DNA of 64,000 nucleotides. It comes from Rallus limicola. Its lineage: Eukaryota; Chordata; Aves; Gruiformes; Rallidae. The stretch covers positions 16,350,001 through 16,414,000 of the forward strand of contig JAKCOZ010000007.1 in NCBI GenBank assembly GCA_022605955.1, given 5' to 3'. The notes beneath the pieces were generated by a model. The model saw only the letters and a program-made list of their open reading frames with translations. It was not told the origin of the DNA and did no database searches. The position numbers and the translations under genes are program-made. Shown here piece after piece: positions 37,901 to 50,860 of the stretch. Each line of letters opens with the position of its first letter. The stretch's first letter is position 1.

Positions 37901-40900
37901 AAGAACTGATTAAGGTTGGACTTCACTTGCATCTTTTCACTGTTCAGTATTTAATGCACTAGAGTATCTTTGCAACTCGCTTTACCAAGTGATTTTCTAT
38001 CTTTTCTCCTCATATATATATTTTGCAGCTTTAATTTGCTTGGGTGAATACACCATTAGAATATATTTTTTCTGCTGAGAGCATTTGAAAATACAAAAGC
38101 CGTGGAGTAGAAAACCACAAAAACACAGTACAGCAAACTTTAAGGATGAACAGCAGCTCGGCAGAGTTAGATATATCACCCTCTCCAGATTTACTATGGC
38201 ATTTGAAATGAGGAGGGAATGTTTAAAACTGGAGAAATTTAATAGTATAAAGTATAAAAAAGAAAATTACAACATGTGAGGAATCTCAGTCTGGGGATTT
38301 GGCAGGTTTTGACTGGGAAATGGTTAAACCAGGTATCATTAAAAGGATAACCCTTCCAACCCCCAAACTCCCTGTAAATTATTTCTGTAGTACAAACAGG
38401 TTTAAAAAAAATGCTTTTAATAAATTTTGTTTGAGTGAAAAGAATCTTGGTTATTTTGGGTGAGTTTGTTTATTGTTTATTTTTGGTCTGTTTGTTTTAA
38501 AAATCTGGTATCCATAATGTTTCTCTTTAGATCTCTAGATTGTCTGTAGTCTGGTATGGCAATAATAAAAAATTATCATCTGGTTTATGACGTGTGCAAA
38601 AGGCATTAAGTGGGCCCAACTTGTGCTTTCCCGGCAATGCCACAAAAGCTGCTGTCAAACACAGTATTCTCACCCCTAGGAGAAAAAATGTCTAAGGAGA
38701 TCCCGTGGAAGTCAGTAAGATACCAAAAACTTCTCCAATGTACATTTCTACATGGACAAATGCAGAAGGGGCTAAGTCCTGAGCAGCTCTTAGATTTTCA
38801 CTGAATTATTCTTCAGTCATTTAGCTGATACATTTTTAAGAGAAGGAAAATGAAAACCTGTGTACAGCTGCAGAAGAGGATTGTTCTTTCCAGAACTGTG
38901 AATGAATATTTGGATAACAAGGTACACATCGCAATTCCACTCCCACAGCGTTAACCCCCGGTACTTCTGGAGCCTGACTGTGATCTCTTGGCACATTCCC
39001 TGGAACACGAAACTGCAACATTTTTTTCTGTTGCATAAAATAAAATTTTTCTCTCGGCAGTTGCTTTTCCAAATTTGCCAAATATATCAGCTATATACAT
39101 GATTTCCATTCCAGGGCTGCTAAAAAACTATTGTCATGACAGAAGCAGGACTTCACAGCTCCTAAGGAGTTAAACTTGCTATTCTGAGCTGAGCCAATTT
39201 CACTTTGTATGTTCTGCAGTGCAGTGAAAGTTAATTCATTCTAAAGCACAGAGCTTTCCAGCAACATTGTTAATATTATAATGTTCCTTTGCTGCACTGT
39301 CCTAGCTAGTTTATTAGATGAGAGAAAAATACAGATGTGCTGACAAGCAGAGTTATACCTACCCACGCTGGCAAAATATTTATTAAAATTACTTTAAATC
39401 ATTTTCACGCAGAATTACAAGCTCCTTTAAAATTCCCAAGTAGTTATTTTGATTTTTAGTAGTAGAGTTGATTACATTTGATATAGGCCAGGTTTTTGTT
39501 TGTTTTCTTTTAATAAAAAGGTATGCTCTTCTGACCGTGTGAGGATAATTTTTCTCTTCTTTGAGCTGCAGTAGAATTTCCTGAATTAAAAGGTAATTGG
39601 GTTAGATCGGCAGTACATTTAAAAATATAGAAAAAAAAAATGAACATACCAAAATAGTAACATTATGGATGCTGTTTCTAACAACAGGAAAGCAAAACAA
39701 CCCAATAGTCCTTGAGTGATTGCCAGGGAAAATACAAAAACCTGGTTGATCCCACATGCAGTAGCTATAATGAAACAAAGAAACAAACAAAATCATGAAA
39801 TTTCTCCGCAGAATGGAGTGAAGGTTGACAGCACATTCAAAGTCTAATGCATTTATTGGGCAGTTTCATTCCTATCTGAGCTCTAGCAGTCAGATAAAGG
39901 CAGAAACAGTTTATTACAATATACAAAGGTCTCTAAGAAAGTCATCTCACTGGGTAAACTTTAGCAGCAGACAAGCTGGGAGTAAAGGTACCAAGACAAG
40001 ATTTAACACCTTTTCTTCCATTTCACTCAACACGGCCCTGAATTCTAGTGGCTTCTGCATTATTTAAAGCTCACTTTGTGCCTCTATCTTGTTGGATGTT
40101 TAGGTCCTCCTGACATATGCATGAGACAGTTGATTTCAGCCTCATTTCAAGGCCTTATCCTGAGCTCTAAACACGTCCAGAATCATGTCATTACTACAGC
40201 ATTAATACATCTGAAAATCCACACAAACTAGTATCCTGCTGTACCCGACAAACTGTCTGGCTTATCTTCAAGACGGTGGCTGTCATGAACTCCAATGGCT
40301 GAGCTTTTAGTAAAGCCCACCCCTGAGGAGAGCACAGCACAACCACTGCCCTTTTCAGAAGCCCGCATGAAGTGAGAGCACAAAAACATATGCCATGGTT
40401 AGCAGAGGTAGTCTCTGCTCAGCAGCCCTTCCAGCTGAGGTCAGTTGCCAAAGTCAGTGCTGACCCCAATGGCTATGCTATCAAGCAGCTGGCAGGGGAG
40501 ACAACACAGACCGCAGGAAGCCTTGCACAGTGAGAGGTGGGGCAGCTGTGGTCTCTCATGTTCTTTGGCTCAGTTATCTTCTAACAGACCTCATGCTTAT
40601 CATTAGTTTTGCAGACATGCTGCTTTCCTAAATCATCACACAATTTTTTGGTTTAGCACCCCAAAAACAACTGAGGTCCTTCAAGGCACACTTATAAGAA
40701 AATGTTCATAATGTCTTTTGTTTCAGATTTTGAGGGTTCAACCAGGTTATTTGTTTTGACTGCTCAAGACAAAAAGAAACATTGGGTAACCTCACTCAAG
40801 AAAAAGTTCAATGGAGATTTGAAAAGTTTCTCATACCCAGAAACCTGAAGTGACATATAAAGGGAATAGAGAATGCTGAAAATGTAAAACTAAATAATGT

Positions 40901-42480
40901 AATGCTAAGAACACAGGTAGTGAAAATCAGACATGTTGTAGAATCTGCTTACAGTCTTGCAAGAATTATAATTTTTCTGCAATGGAGATAAATTATCACT
41001 TCTTATTCTCAGGCATATGTAAACATGACTATAAAAACAAACAAGTGCAGTATTTGCAGATGTAGGAAAGTAAGGTGGCTAATTGCAAGAGGAAAGTAGA
41101 AGAAACTGAATGCAGAGGATGTCTTTAGAGGAATCTCATGAGGAAGAATGCATGAGATAAATCATATTGCCAAGAGATGAATAAAAGAATAAGAAATCCA
41201 CAAAATGACACCTTAGTGGTGTGTCAAGTGGAAGGTGGAGAATGCTGTCCCTCATGTGGGACAGCTGAATATGGAGTTTAAAATACCACATCTAGCATTT
41301 AACTAGTTGAAGGACTATTCATTGTGTTCCTGGAAATCTCCCTTACTTTAAGCTGACTGTCTAGGTGTCTCAGGACTGACGTTCTATTTTATCCCTTCTC
41401 TCAATTCTTAGAATTATCTAAGTGAAGGACAATAATTTGGAAATGACTCAGTATATAAAATTAGCTGCCTTGTGCATAACAGAGAGTATGTTGATTCAAA
41501 GATGATAAAAATATTATCTGAGCTGGATATTTTGCAAACAAATGAATGTATAAAGTTGGCAAAAAAAATCAGTTTATCCACATCATATGGATTTAACTTT
41601 GGTGAATAACAGTAAATGCTAATTGGAAAAGTACTTATGGAAGAAGCAGTCAGAGACATAGAAAGGCATGCATAGCTAGCATACTAATTCTGGGTCTTTG
41701 GACAGAATTACAAATGTCAAAAATTGAGGATCTGACTGTTTTCAAGGCCTTGGATTCACCTTGCCAGGCATATACCCAGCTGCATATCATGATATAACAC
41801 AGGACTGCCACATTTGAAGGCCTGAACTTTCACAAAGAGGAAACCAACACTGCTAGAACTGGATGCTCTTCAGCCAAACCCCCTATAATCTTCATATATC
41901 TGTAGGTCCACTTAGATGCTGCTTTACTATGTGTTCTGTTATGATGCTGTGTGTCTGTAAGAATACGAATTCATTAGCATGTTTTGTTTCATCACTATAC
42001 TGATAATATTTATTAAAGGCAGAAGTTGGCATGTGACCTTCTATACCATCATTTTTCTCGTGCTCTTAGAACCTGAGTTTAGGTGGTGCTTGGGCTTATA
42101 GACATACTTGATGAGAGAGTGGGTTTAACACAGCTAAGTGCAGAAGCTATACACTCAAAGTCAAGGAAGAAAAATATATTTATATGGAGATTGGAGGAAG
42201 AACCAAAGAACAGATAAATATAATTTAAAGCTGTGAAAATATAGTGGATATGTGGTTGCATATGAGTTTGTAGGAGTTATGATGGAAGAAAGGGCTGCTT
42301 ATGATTTGGGGATAAGTAATGGGAAAAGTAATTAAAAGTAGTCAGGTGAGAGCTTGGGGCACAGTTCTGGTGAGGCTAACAGGAAACTAGTCCTTAATTC
42401 CACACTTCAGAAAATGACAGAAATTGGAGAGGGAAGATTTGAATTCAGAAGTATTATAGGTCTGAGTAGATACCTTACAG
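31936..42480. other. AT-rich non-genic DNA, about 10.5 kb
   Basis: No gene and no confident interspersed repeat. A near-perfect short palindrome lies at 37389-37408 and a T12 run at 35091-35102. A somewhat GC-richer patch spans about 40.25-40.56 kb. The block 39.18-39.48 kb is a candidate conserved noncoding element. Open frames, at most about 100 codons (33911-34213), carry no recognisable domain. Confidence 0.65.
37389..37408. repeat. Short palindrome
   Basis: Arms atgtacatg and catgtacat are perfect inverted copies separated by two bases. Each arm is itself part of the self-complementary atgtacat. The surrounding TG/CA-rich sequence makes this likely a simple-sequence by-product. Confidence 0.8.
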
Positions 42481-42484
42481 TGAG

Positions 42485-42938
42485 ACATTTTGGAGCACAA
42501 GCCCTATGAGGAGTGGCTGAGGGAACTGGTTTTTTTAATTCTTAAGAAAAAGGCTTAAGAAAAAGGCTGAGGGGCGACCTTATCACTCTCTACAACTACC
42601 TAGAAGGATGTTCTAAAGAGGTGAGGGTCCATCTCTTCTCCCAGGTGACAAGCAATAGGGTGAGAAGAAATGGTTTTAAATTGCCCCAGGGGAGATTTAG
42701 GTTAGGTATGAGGAAGAATTTTTTTAACTGAAAGGGTTGTCAAGTATTGGAACAGGCTGCCCAGGGAAGTGGTTGCGTCACCATCCCCAGAGGTATCTAA
42801 AAGGTGTATAGATGTTGTGCTTGGGGACATGGTCTAGAGGTGGAATAGGCAGGGTTAGGCTGTGGTTGGACTATATGATCTTAAAGCTCTCTTCCAGCCT
42901 AAGTGATTCTATGATTCCATGATTCTATGATTCTATTA
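42485..42938 (+). mobile_element. CR1 LINE 3' end, avian type, 5'-truncated
   Basis: This copy aligns by eye over its length with the avian CR1 3' region. It starts at ttggagcacaagccctatga, passes gaggggcgaccttatcactc and tacaactacctagaagga, then tggaacaggctgcccaggga, and ends at gttggactatatgatcttaa and ctcttccagcctaagtgatt. Four octamers (gattctat, gattccat, gattctat, gattctat) at 42905-42936 form the characteristic tail. The 5' part, including the endonuclease and most of the reverse transcriptase, is absent, as usual for CR1. Indels and stops leave no reading frame. A 13-bp internal duplication lies at 42541-42566. It looks younger than the CR1 relics at 15.6, 27.9, 31.7 and 43.2 kb. Confidence 0.93.
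42541..42566. repeat. 13-bp tandem duplication inside CR1
   Basis: Two perfect copies of cttaagaaaaagg stand where CR1 normally has a single 'ctggagaaaaggagg'-type segment. The duplication therefore arose after or during insertion of this copy. Confidence 0.9.
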
Positions 42939-43239
42939 TTTATAGTCTAGTTTATTCACTTTCAAAAAAAGAGAAAGTTCAAAGATCTTAATCACAGACC
43001 CTAAGCACTGGGTAGAATGCAGTGGATACTGATAGATAATTTAATCTAACAAAGATATCGGTGGAATAAAATGGCTCAAAGTATAAGGCAAGCAAAATTC
43101 CAATTAAAAATAAAGTACAAAATCCTCTTAAACAATGTCGCAGAAACAAACTTTAAGAGGAATAGTGGCTTTTCTGTCTTCATGTCTTCAACTAAGTAGT
43201 TCATACTGGAGAAAGAAAGGTATTTTAGCAAAACACAAA

Positions 43240-43369
43240 ATTATTGGGCTTGATACAGGGGTAACTGAATGAAACGTAATGACCTGTGATTTACAAGAGG
43301 TCAGACTGGACTACCTAATAGTCCCTTCTGGCCTCACACACTATGAATCTATGAATAAATCTATGAAAA
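43240..43369 (+). mobile_element. Ancient CR1-type LINE 3' end with 'ctatgaat' tail
   Basis: The string aagaggtcagactggactac, followed by ctaatagtcccttctggcct and then ctatgaatctatgaataaat, closely follows the old CR1 3' end 'gaggtcagactagatgatctaatggtcccttctggcctt...ctatgaatctatgaa' known from turtles, crocodilians and deep bird relics. The upstream 'aaattattgggcttgataca' fits the preceding 'attactggcctgttatgcagg' stretch. The tail unit differs from that of the younger copy 300 bp to the left, so this is a different and older subfamily. Confidence 0.8.
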
Positions 43370-44970
43370 TGCTGAGCTGACTCACCCACTTCCTTGCAAA
43401 AATTCATTTTCTCCTTGTCTCTAAGAAAAGACAGGTTCTCCAGTGCTTTGAGTGTAAATTTTTGCATCAGTCAAATCTGAGTGGGAAGTCATGGCTGTGG
43501 TGATGCTTAGTATAAGTTAACCTGTCATCTTGCATTGACTTCACACTGGCTAGTTGTGTCGAGTATCTATACTGATAACTGGAATGATTTTTAGTAAATT
43601 TTGGTTATAGCATTAGTTATGATAGCTATTTCCCCTTCTTACATGACGAATGGGATTGCATATATTCTTTTTGTCCCAGTTCTGTAGGCCACTCCTTCGA
43701 CTCTATTCCTGTTTGAAAGTTGGTAGCATAGCAGATGTGTAGAAGCTGTCTAATTCCAACCTTCTCAGAAGAAATTGCATTGATTTTAATGTCCAAAGAG
43801 TAGCACAGGTGATAGTGAGATGGAAGAAATTCATCCAAGTCAAAACCTTAAGATCTCTGAGGATTCTGATATAGAAAAAATAGCAAACATTTACATGTAG
43901 AAAAATGGGCGAGATAAAATAAAACAGAAATCTAATTTAATTCCAGACCCATGACTTTCTACACAGGTGTTTATAGCAGAAAAGTAGAATTTCCTGAGCA
44001 GATTTTTAGAGAATATGGATACAAAAATAAAAATAGTGACCAGTTTTAACCAGAAAGCTCTATAAAGTCAAAAAGTAAGTGAAGTGGAGTGGAGAAAGCA
44101 GCACTACTGGGATAGATAAACTGCTCTGTACTTTTATCAGGATGCCATCTTTTCATTTCCAACAGGAATTTGGTTGTTGTCCTCAGTGAAAGTGCTTAGA
44201 GATAGTAGCACTAAAAATTTCCTATTTTCTCTCAGGATGAATCCCTTCCTGGGACCTGAGAGGCAAGCAGCAGATTTGGAGAGCTATTGTTTATAAATCT
44301 ATGAGCTGGCTTTGGTGTAGGGGGTTTTTTTATGTGTTTCTGTGTAAATTTTACAACAGTGTACTGCAGTTTGCTCAGCAAAGAAATAACAAAATTAAAA
44401 CCATATAATTGGAAAAAAAGCCTTTAATATGGCATGATTATGAATTTGTGTGTAAGATTTTAACACCTCTATATATCCTGCCATAATTATTTTGCTTTTT
44501 ATTATGATCAGTTCCAATCCCCCTGAGTGGGATTCTATACCCCAAAATACCTTCCTTTGCTATTAGAGAAGATTAGTTAGGAAAAGAGGGAGATATTAAT
44601 CGAGTAAAGGTCACATCATCTTGATTACACACAGACAGTAAAGCAGAATTCTTATCTCTACCAAAAGGGAATGGTACAAACCTGAAAAGTTTTTACCTTG
44701 TTTTATTTAAAAAAAAAAAAAAAGAGGAAGATTTCCATTTCTTTACTATTAATCCTTAGAAATATTCACAGTTCATTTTAATGCCATGCTAACTAAATGG
44801 AATTAAATTGACAATGCCCATCCTTGAACATTCAACCCCAGGATTTTGTGAAGTAAAGTGACTGTTTTCTCTTGTCCTCTGCCTTTCATTTCTTGGAATG
44901 TGTTTTCCAAGCATTTCTCTACAGGCAACATGAAATTTCATTTCCTTGCAAATTTCTGCATCCTATAGTT
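43370..44970. other. AT-rich non-genic DNA
   Basis: No gene or recognised repeat apart from an A15 run at 44709-44723. Confidence 0.65.
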
Positions 44971-44974
44971 AGGT

Positions 44975-45092
44975 AATTGTATTGTATTATTTATCAGGAG
45001 CCAACTGTCTGTTCACACTCTGCAAATGTAGACAAAGACATGTGTCTTGCCCTGAGGAGCTTGTAGCTAATTCAAACAGTCTTATACAGCTC
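44975..45092 (+). mobile_element. Ancient amniote interspersed repeat relic
   Basis: The order tattatttatcaggagccaa, then ctctgcaaatgtagacaaag, then gtgtcttgccctgaggagct and tgtagctaattcaaacag resembles a repeat I remember as common in turtle and crocodilian genomes: 'ttatttgtattac...ggagcccca', 'gctgtacaaacacagaacaaaaagacagtccctgccccaaagagcttacaatctaa'. I do not recall the family name. The match is by eye and internal spacing is shortened. Confidence 0.5.
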
Positions 45093-48000
45093 CGACATGA
45101 ATGGTATAGATGTTTAAGATAAAATAGTCAGGCCTGAGATTGTGATTCATCTTAACCAACACTTACAAGGTTAGTATTGTTGATTTCAAGTATAGTACTT
45201 CTATGACTAAATTGTAAAGTGCAAAAGTGCTTGCAAATTAAGCTCTTAAAGTGATGATTTTAAAATGTGACATGCAATAACTCTATTACATTTGATAAAT
45301 GAATGATTCCAGAATGCTTGGAAAAAATATGCTGCAAGGAAAGAAAAAGAAATGTTCATCTCACAAAGACGATCTCGCTACAAAATAAAAAGGTGAAGAA
45401 TCAGAATATGTGGGGTTTTTTTTTATGAAAACAATATGTCCCCCTTCTGATTTTCATATTGTGAAATGATTAATTCAAAGGTCTTGAGTTATCAGCATTA
45501 AAATTTAGTTAACACAATTCCAGTAGAAAGTCAATAATTAAATTTATTTGGGTTTATTTTGAGTCAGAAGTTGACAGCCATTTTGTCTTACAATTTCACT
45601 GAAGTACAGGGGGTGTACTTTCATACAACAATACAGATTAATATCCCTTGGAGGTGAGATGAGGAGGCATGGAATATTAGGGAAGGAGACCTCCTCTTGC
45701 ATCTCAGGCAGCATTCTACTATGCGCAAGCCTTTTGCCCTGCTTCACAGGGCACCCAGACATAGCAGCAACACCCCATTGTTTTCAGTGACTGTTGTGAA
45801 TCTAAAGGGAAAGGGGACCAGGACTTGGTCTTGTGTAACAAAGTACAACTCCTGTTGCAGAGACCTACTATTGTTTTTTTAGCTGCCACTGCTTCATACT
45901 CCACCTCTCATTAGTTGTCCATCATTTAATGTTCTTCCTGGTGCACTGAGATCATACTTAGGTTGCAATTCAGCACAGAGCTGGGATCCAAAGACAGGTA
46001 CAGAATGAACTGTCTCCAATACTGGGTACAGTAGAGCAGCAGGACCAAGGCAGGAGGATTAAACTAAATGGAATCATTAACAGGAGGGACTGAGCACCTC
46101 ATGCCATGGAGTCCAAGGCTTCACCACCTCAGACCACAGTGACAGAGCATCTGAAGCAGGAATGTCACACAGGAAGTTGGTTTGGACCCAGAATCACGTT
46201 GGCTTCAATGGCCTTCACTCCCTGCTGTCTTGTAGGCTGTTTGCAACAATATTTTTGCTTGTTCTGGAAAGGGTCTATTAAGCTGTTTTGACTTAGCTTG
46301 AATCCTGGAGAGAATTGGTGCAGCGTTCAATTGACCCTTGAACAAACTCAGCGAGTCTTTGGTTTTTCTCCTGAGCTAATTTTTCACATTGTTTTCTCTG
46401 GAATTGCCTTTCATGTGTTTTGCCATAGCTGTGATGCCCAGATAACAGATTACAAATACTCACTAACTTCATTTAGAAAACTTATGTATGATACATAGCT
46501 GTTCCCAGCATCCCCAGCAATAAAAAGCTGCAGCAGTGGTGGCAAAGTTAAATACACCATAGGAGCACTACTTGGTTCCTCAAAAGATTTCCTCTTAAAA
46601 AAAAACATGTTTATTTAAGATAAAGACCATGACATTTTTTACAGTATGAATTCCCAGACTAGCAGAAGTGTCCTTCCCAAAAGTCACACCCAAGTACAGT
46701 TCAGTGGTTGGATAGCTTAGACCATAGCCTGCTGCTGTGATGGCATAGAGGCAATTTTTCATTTACTGTCTGAGGAACACTCAACTCTTTTTTAGTTATT
46801 TTTTCCCTCTTCAAAATTATCTGCTGCACCCATCCAGGTGTACCACATGTACCTTCCCTCTTAATTGTCTGGGTCTACCACACCTTCCTTTCCCAGATTT
46901 TGCCCTGAAAACTATCTATCAAGAGTATTTCTACCTAGCCAGTTTCCACAAAAGCTAACCTGAGGGCCAGGGCACAGAACAATGCTACTGCTGCCCAGCC
47001 TCATGCTGCCAGTTCTCAAGACACTGGAAAAGGAAGGTATTGTCATTGCTGCTGGAACTGGCATAAGTATTAAAAAAATGCCTTTGGGGGAATCTGCTAC
47101 TTTTCCAGTGCTACTTTTGGAGTGGGAAAGTGAATGAAATACACGATATCTGTCTTGCAAGCAGTACAGCACTGCAGTAGGAGCAGCAGAGAAACAATAC
47201 CTGTTATGCTTTCACCAAACATGCTCTTGGCTCTGACTTGGGGCTGCAGCCACATTCATCTTCAAACAAGCAAATTAATAAGCTCCACCTCATGAGGACA
47301 GACTGACTTCAAGTGTGACTTCAAGTGGCTACACTGAAGCAATTTTAAATGATGCATACTCATCTGAATAAAAAGTGAATAAAAATAGGGCAGCATGACA
47401 GTCTAGTGGAAATATGCTAGCACTAAGTCAAAATTAAGTTGGAAGCTAAAAGTGCAATGCTGGGATGAAACAGAGATGAAAAATCCCCAAACCAAACACC
47501 TCAGAATAATGCACTGAAGTCAGAAATTGAAATGGAAACACTGAAATGAGATGGGAAAAGTGAAACAAAAAGCCAAAATCTCTCTGGGCTCATAGAGCCA
47601 TAACAAATAGAGAACTGAAAATACATCTATTTTTAATCATGCCAAAAACTGTTCAGCCAAAGGTTTGCCAAGTTTATATTTTCTCAGATAAATTTCTGTA
47701 GGCTTTTGCAAACACAAATTGAAAAGGCTACTTTAATGGTAATTAGGAAACAAATTGCAGAATAAGAAATGAGAAAGCAGTCATAAATGGGGTGAAGGAA
47801 AAAGACAGAAATCTTTGAAAGAGAACTGGTTGAAATGTGGACTTTTCAAGCTACTTAGATAACAGTGCCAAGCAGGTATCATTTGGTTTGTACTGGAAGA
47901 GCTGTTGCAGAAACCAGATTCAGCATGGATGTAGCCCTACATCTAGAGCAAAAGCCCCCACTTGCATTATTTGGACATAATGACCCTGATATGATGTGGG

Positions 48001-50785
48001 TATGTGATGTGGTGCATTGTTTGGCCATGATGCTTGAGTCAAGAGTAGCTAAAAAAAGATTTGTCTTCGTGACTAGTAATATACACAGGTGGTTATAAAT
48101 CCTGAAATACGGAAAACTGTGTCACAGGCAAGACAGAATGGAGAAGTTTCCAGTATTCAAACATTTTTAGCAATAGTCATGGTAAAGAAAGTAAAGGTAT
48201 TAGAAATGTTATACAAACAACCATGGCTTTGTTGTAGCATATTATGTTGTCTGCAATCCATCACTTTAATACAGACATTTGCTTTTCAGTCTGGAAATAG
48301 AGAACCACTAGTATTTGTTATATGCGTTCAACATCCTGAAGAAATAATCTCTTTTGTGTCTCCTCCTCTTCACTATTAAAGTAGATGTGCATGTGTGAAA
48401 GGAGAGGAAAGGAGTCAAGTATGACACTGGTTTTCACAGGAGGTGTGGTAGCTTTGTCTTTGCTCGTGGAGAGGTAGATTTTATTGTACTCTTTTCACAC
48501 AGGTTAGCAAACACAGTTTTTGAGAATACTCAGAAGATAGCCATGTAAAATAATGGTATATCAAGTCTTTCGGAGTTATATTCTGAATTATGTCATAGTT
48601 TTGATCTGTTGTATAGCAAAATCTAAGTAATGAAGTGACATACTTGCTTTTTGTTAGATATTATGATAGAGATGCAGAACTTTTGTATTTTAAATGTACT
48701 TATGCAGATCCCACTGGACAGGGAAATAGGTACATGGGTACAGAACATAGGCCCAGGGATGTGGCAGAGGATGGACGTACAAATGTTGTGAAGTGCCACA
48801 TCTATAAACCTGGCACAACTACTAGCTGGTTTCAGCCTCAGGGAAAATCTTGCTTCATATCTCTAATGCAATGCAGACGGTATTTCTAGCTGATTCAAAA
48901 TGGCTGACTCCAATCACCAGTGTTGTTAGTCATAGCAAGCTCTTAAAATTTTTTTGTCTTCTTTCTTCTCTTTCATTTTGTCCATTGCTCCAGGTGATCC
49001 TGAAACAATAGCTTTCATGATGGGTCTTCCCCAGTGTTAAAAACCTGTCTGTATCATTTCCCAAATATGGTGCAACCTGGCACATTTGCTTGTACAAAAC
49101 CACGTACCACTTGTATAAAAACCAGGGCTGACTGCAGTGAAAGAAGTAGGGTGCCCATGATGTTAGCTGGAGATGCTGTTACCCATCACAGGCACAAGCT
49201 GTCAGCCTTTGTGATTTCTGACTCCAGTGCTCCGGGAACCAAGGGAGCACAGGGCGTGGGGTAGGCAAGGACGGTATCGCTACTCATGTAGGAAAACCCT
49301 CTGAGCAACACGCAGGGTATGTATGGGGGTAGTTTGCCCTGGGGCATCCCAGCCTCCCCTTTGCCTCAGTCTCTCCCCCTACATTTCCTCCTTCTTGGTT
49401 TTTTTCCAGTTATGACTAAACACATGACACAGAGTTTTTAATGCAGTTAAGACACGTTTAATTCTCCAAGTCTTTTTTTTTTAATCTTTGAATTTCCTTT
49501 ATGTTTTTCTTCATCTCCCCATTACTTCTGCACTATAGCATTGCTGAACTTTGATAAAACAATGCTGGATCTGTGTCTCTGCATTTATATTCTGATTATG
49601 AACACCCAGTCAAAATTTTTGCTAGGAATTGATGGGTTGGTTAACCCAAAAATTGAGATAATCTTTAGTACCTCTAAAAGCAGATATTTGAACTCTGTTT
49701 CTACCCAATCTACTGCATAATGGAATGGGCTGAACTGGTACCTTTTTCTTTCTGTACCTATTCGCATTGCAATTGTTCTTTCAGAAAGTGATTTGTTTTG
49801 TGCTGCTTTCCATTCACATCACGACCCAATCAAACCACGGAATATAGGAAAGATCAAAGTAGTACAGCATACTCGCCTACAGTAATTCACAGAATATATG
49901 AGGCATTAAAATTTTCATTCCTCATTCTCGTAAGAAAGACTATAAAGGTAACAGAAAATGATGCAGAATATGAATCTGTTCTTGAGACAATGATTGTATC
50001 AAGAATGGGAAACAGTATAAACCAACAGACCCTTTCTTGTTACTATCTTTATCACACAGAATGCAGTCCTTGCTTGTGTCGTTCACACTTTTATTTCCTT
50101 TTCATATTCTCCTGGTATATTTTTCTTAAACAGAAAGCACAATTGAAGAAAAATCTAACACACCTTTGCAGAGGGTAATAATTTCTCCTCTTGAAATGTC
50201 TGGTTTTACTTAGAAAATTTCTGCCTGGTACATAATAGAAAAGAGGTGGATAGGAAGGATAAAAGTTGTAATGAAAATGGTTTAACACACAGTCCTGATC
50301 TGAACTACATCTACAGACCAGATCTTAAAATGCAAAAGAAGTCTGGAATTGGAAAGAAATTGAAAGAGTCAGTGAAAATTTAAGTCTGGTAACACTTCAC
50401 AAAGACACGTTCTGCAAGATCTGAATAGTATGTTGAAAGATATGTACAAGTACAAAGGCAAACCTAAGAAAGTAATCACAAAATTGTTTTGTAATAATTT
50501 TTTAACTGTATAACTTAGAGCTTTTTAATTTCAGTGTCAACGTGAAAAGCTAGTATGGTATTCCAGGGATTTGTTCCAAGGCCCATTTGAGTTCCTGGAA
50601 GCTTTTCATTCATTGCAGGGGATTCTGGCTTACAGAGGAATTATGCAGAACTGTGACAAAAGAACAGCAGACCACTGGATCATGAGCTAGTTATGACATT
50701 TCAGCTTCATACCACTAGCACTTGAAGTGCAACACCGCACATTAGCATTGCTCTTGTAAAGCACAGAACAATTTGTCCCTCATCA
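45093..50785. other. AT-rich non-genic DNA
   Basis: No supported gene or confident repeat. The longest frames (47865-48098, 48635-48889, 49798-50178) are without domains. The last, 126 codons, begins with a non-ATG codon and ends in a lysine-rich stretch with no known similarity. Confidence 0.65.
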
Positions 50786-50789
50786 CACC

Positions 50790-50860
50790 AAGCCAATTTA
50801 ACACATGCTTACCTTTATCTGCAAGGTTCCATTAAGTCATGACTGAAGTTTTGCTGTTCA
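50790..50860. mobile_element. Possible half of a palindromic MITE-like element
   Basis: Aatttaacacatgcttacct, followed by ccattaagtcatgactgaag, resembles one side of the element seen at 3.88 kb ('gatttaagcacatgcttaact'), with the other arm lost or unrecognisable. Evidence is thin. Confidence 0.35.

Noticed and set aside
38340..38390. CR1-like word 'cccttccaaccc' with 'ggtatcattaaaagg'
   Set aside because: Only two short words fit the CR1 3' end; no tail and no upstream similarity.
49798..50178. 126-codon open frame on the plus strand
   Set aside because: Non-ATG start and no domain; hydrophobic and lysine-rich end reflects AT-rich DNA.
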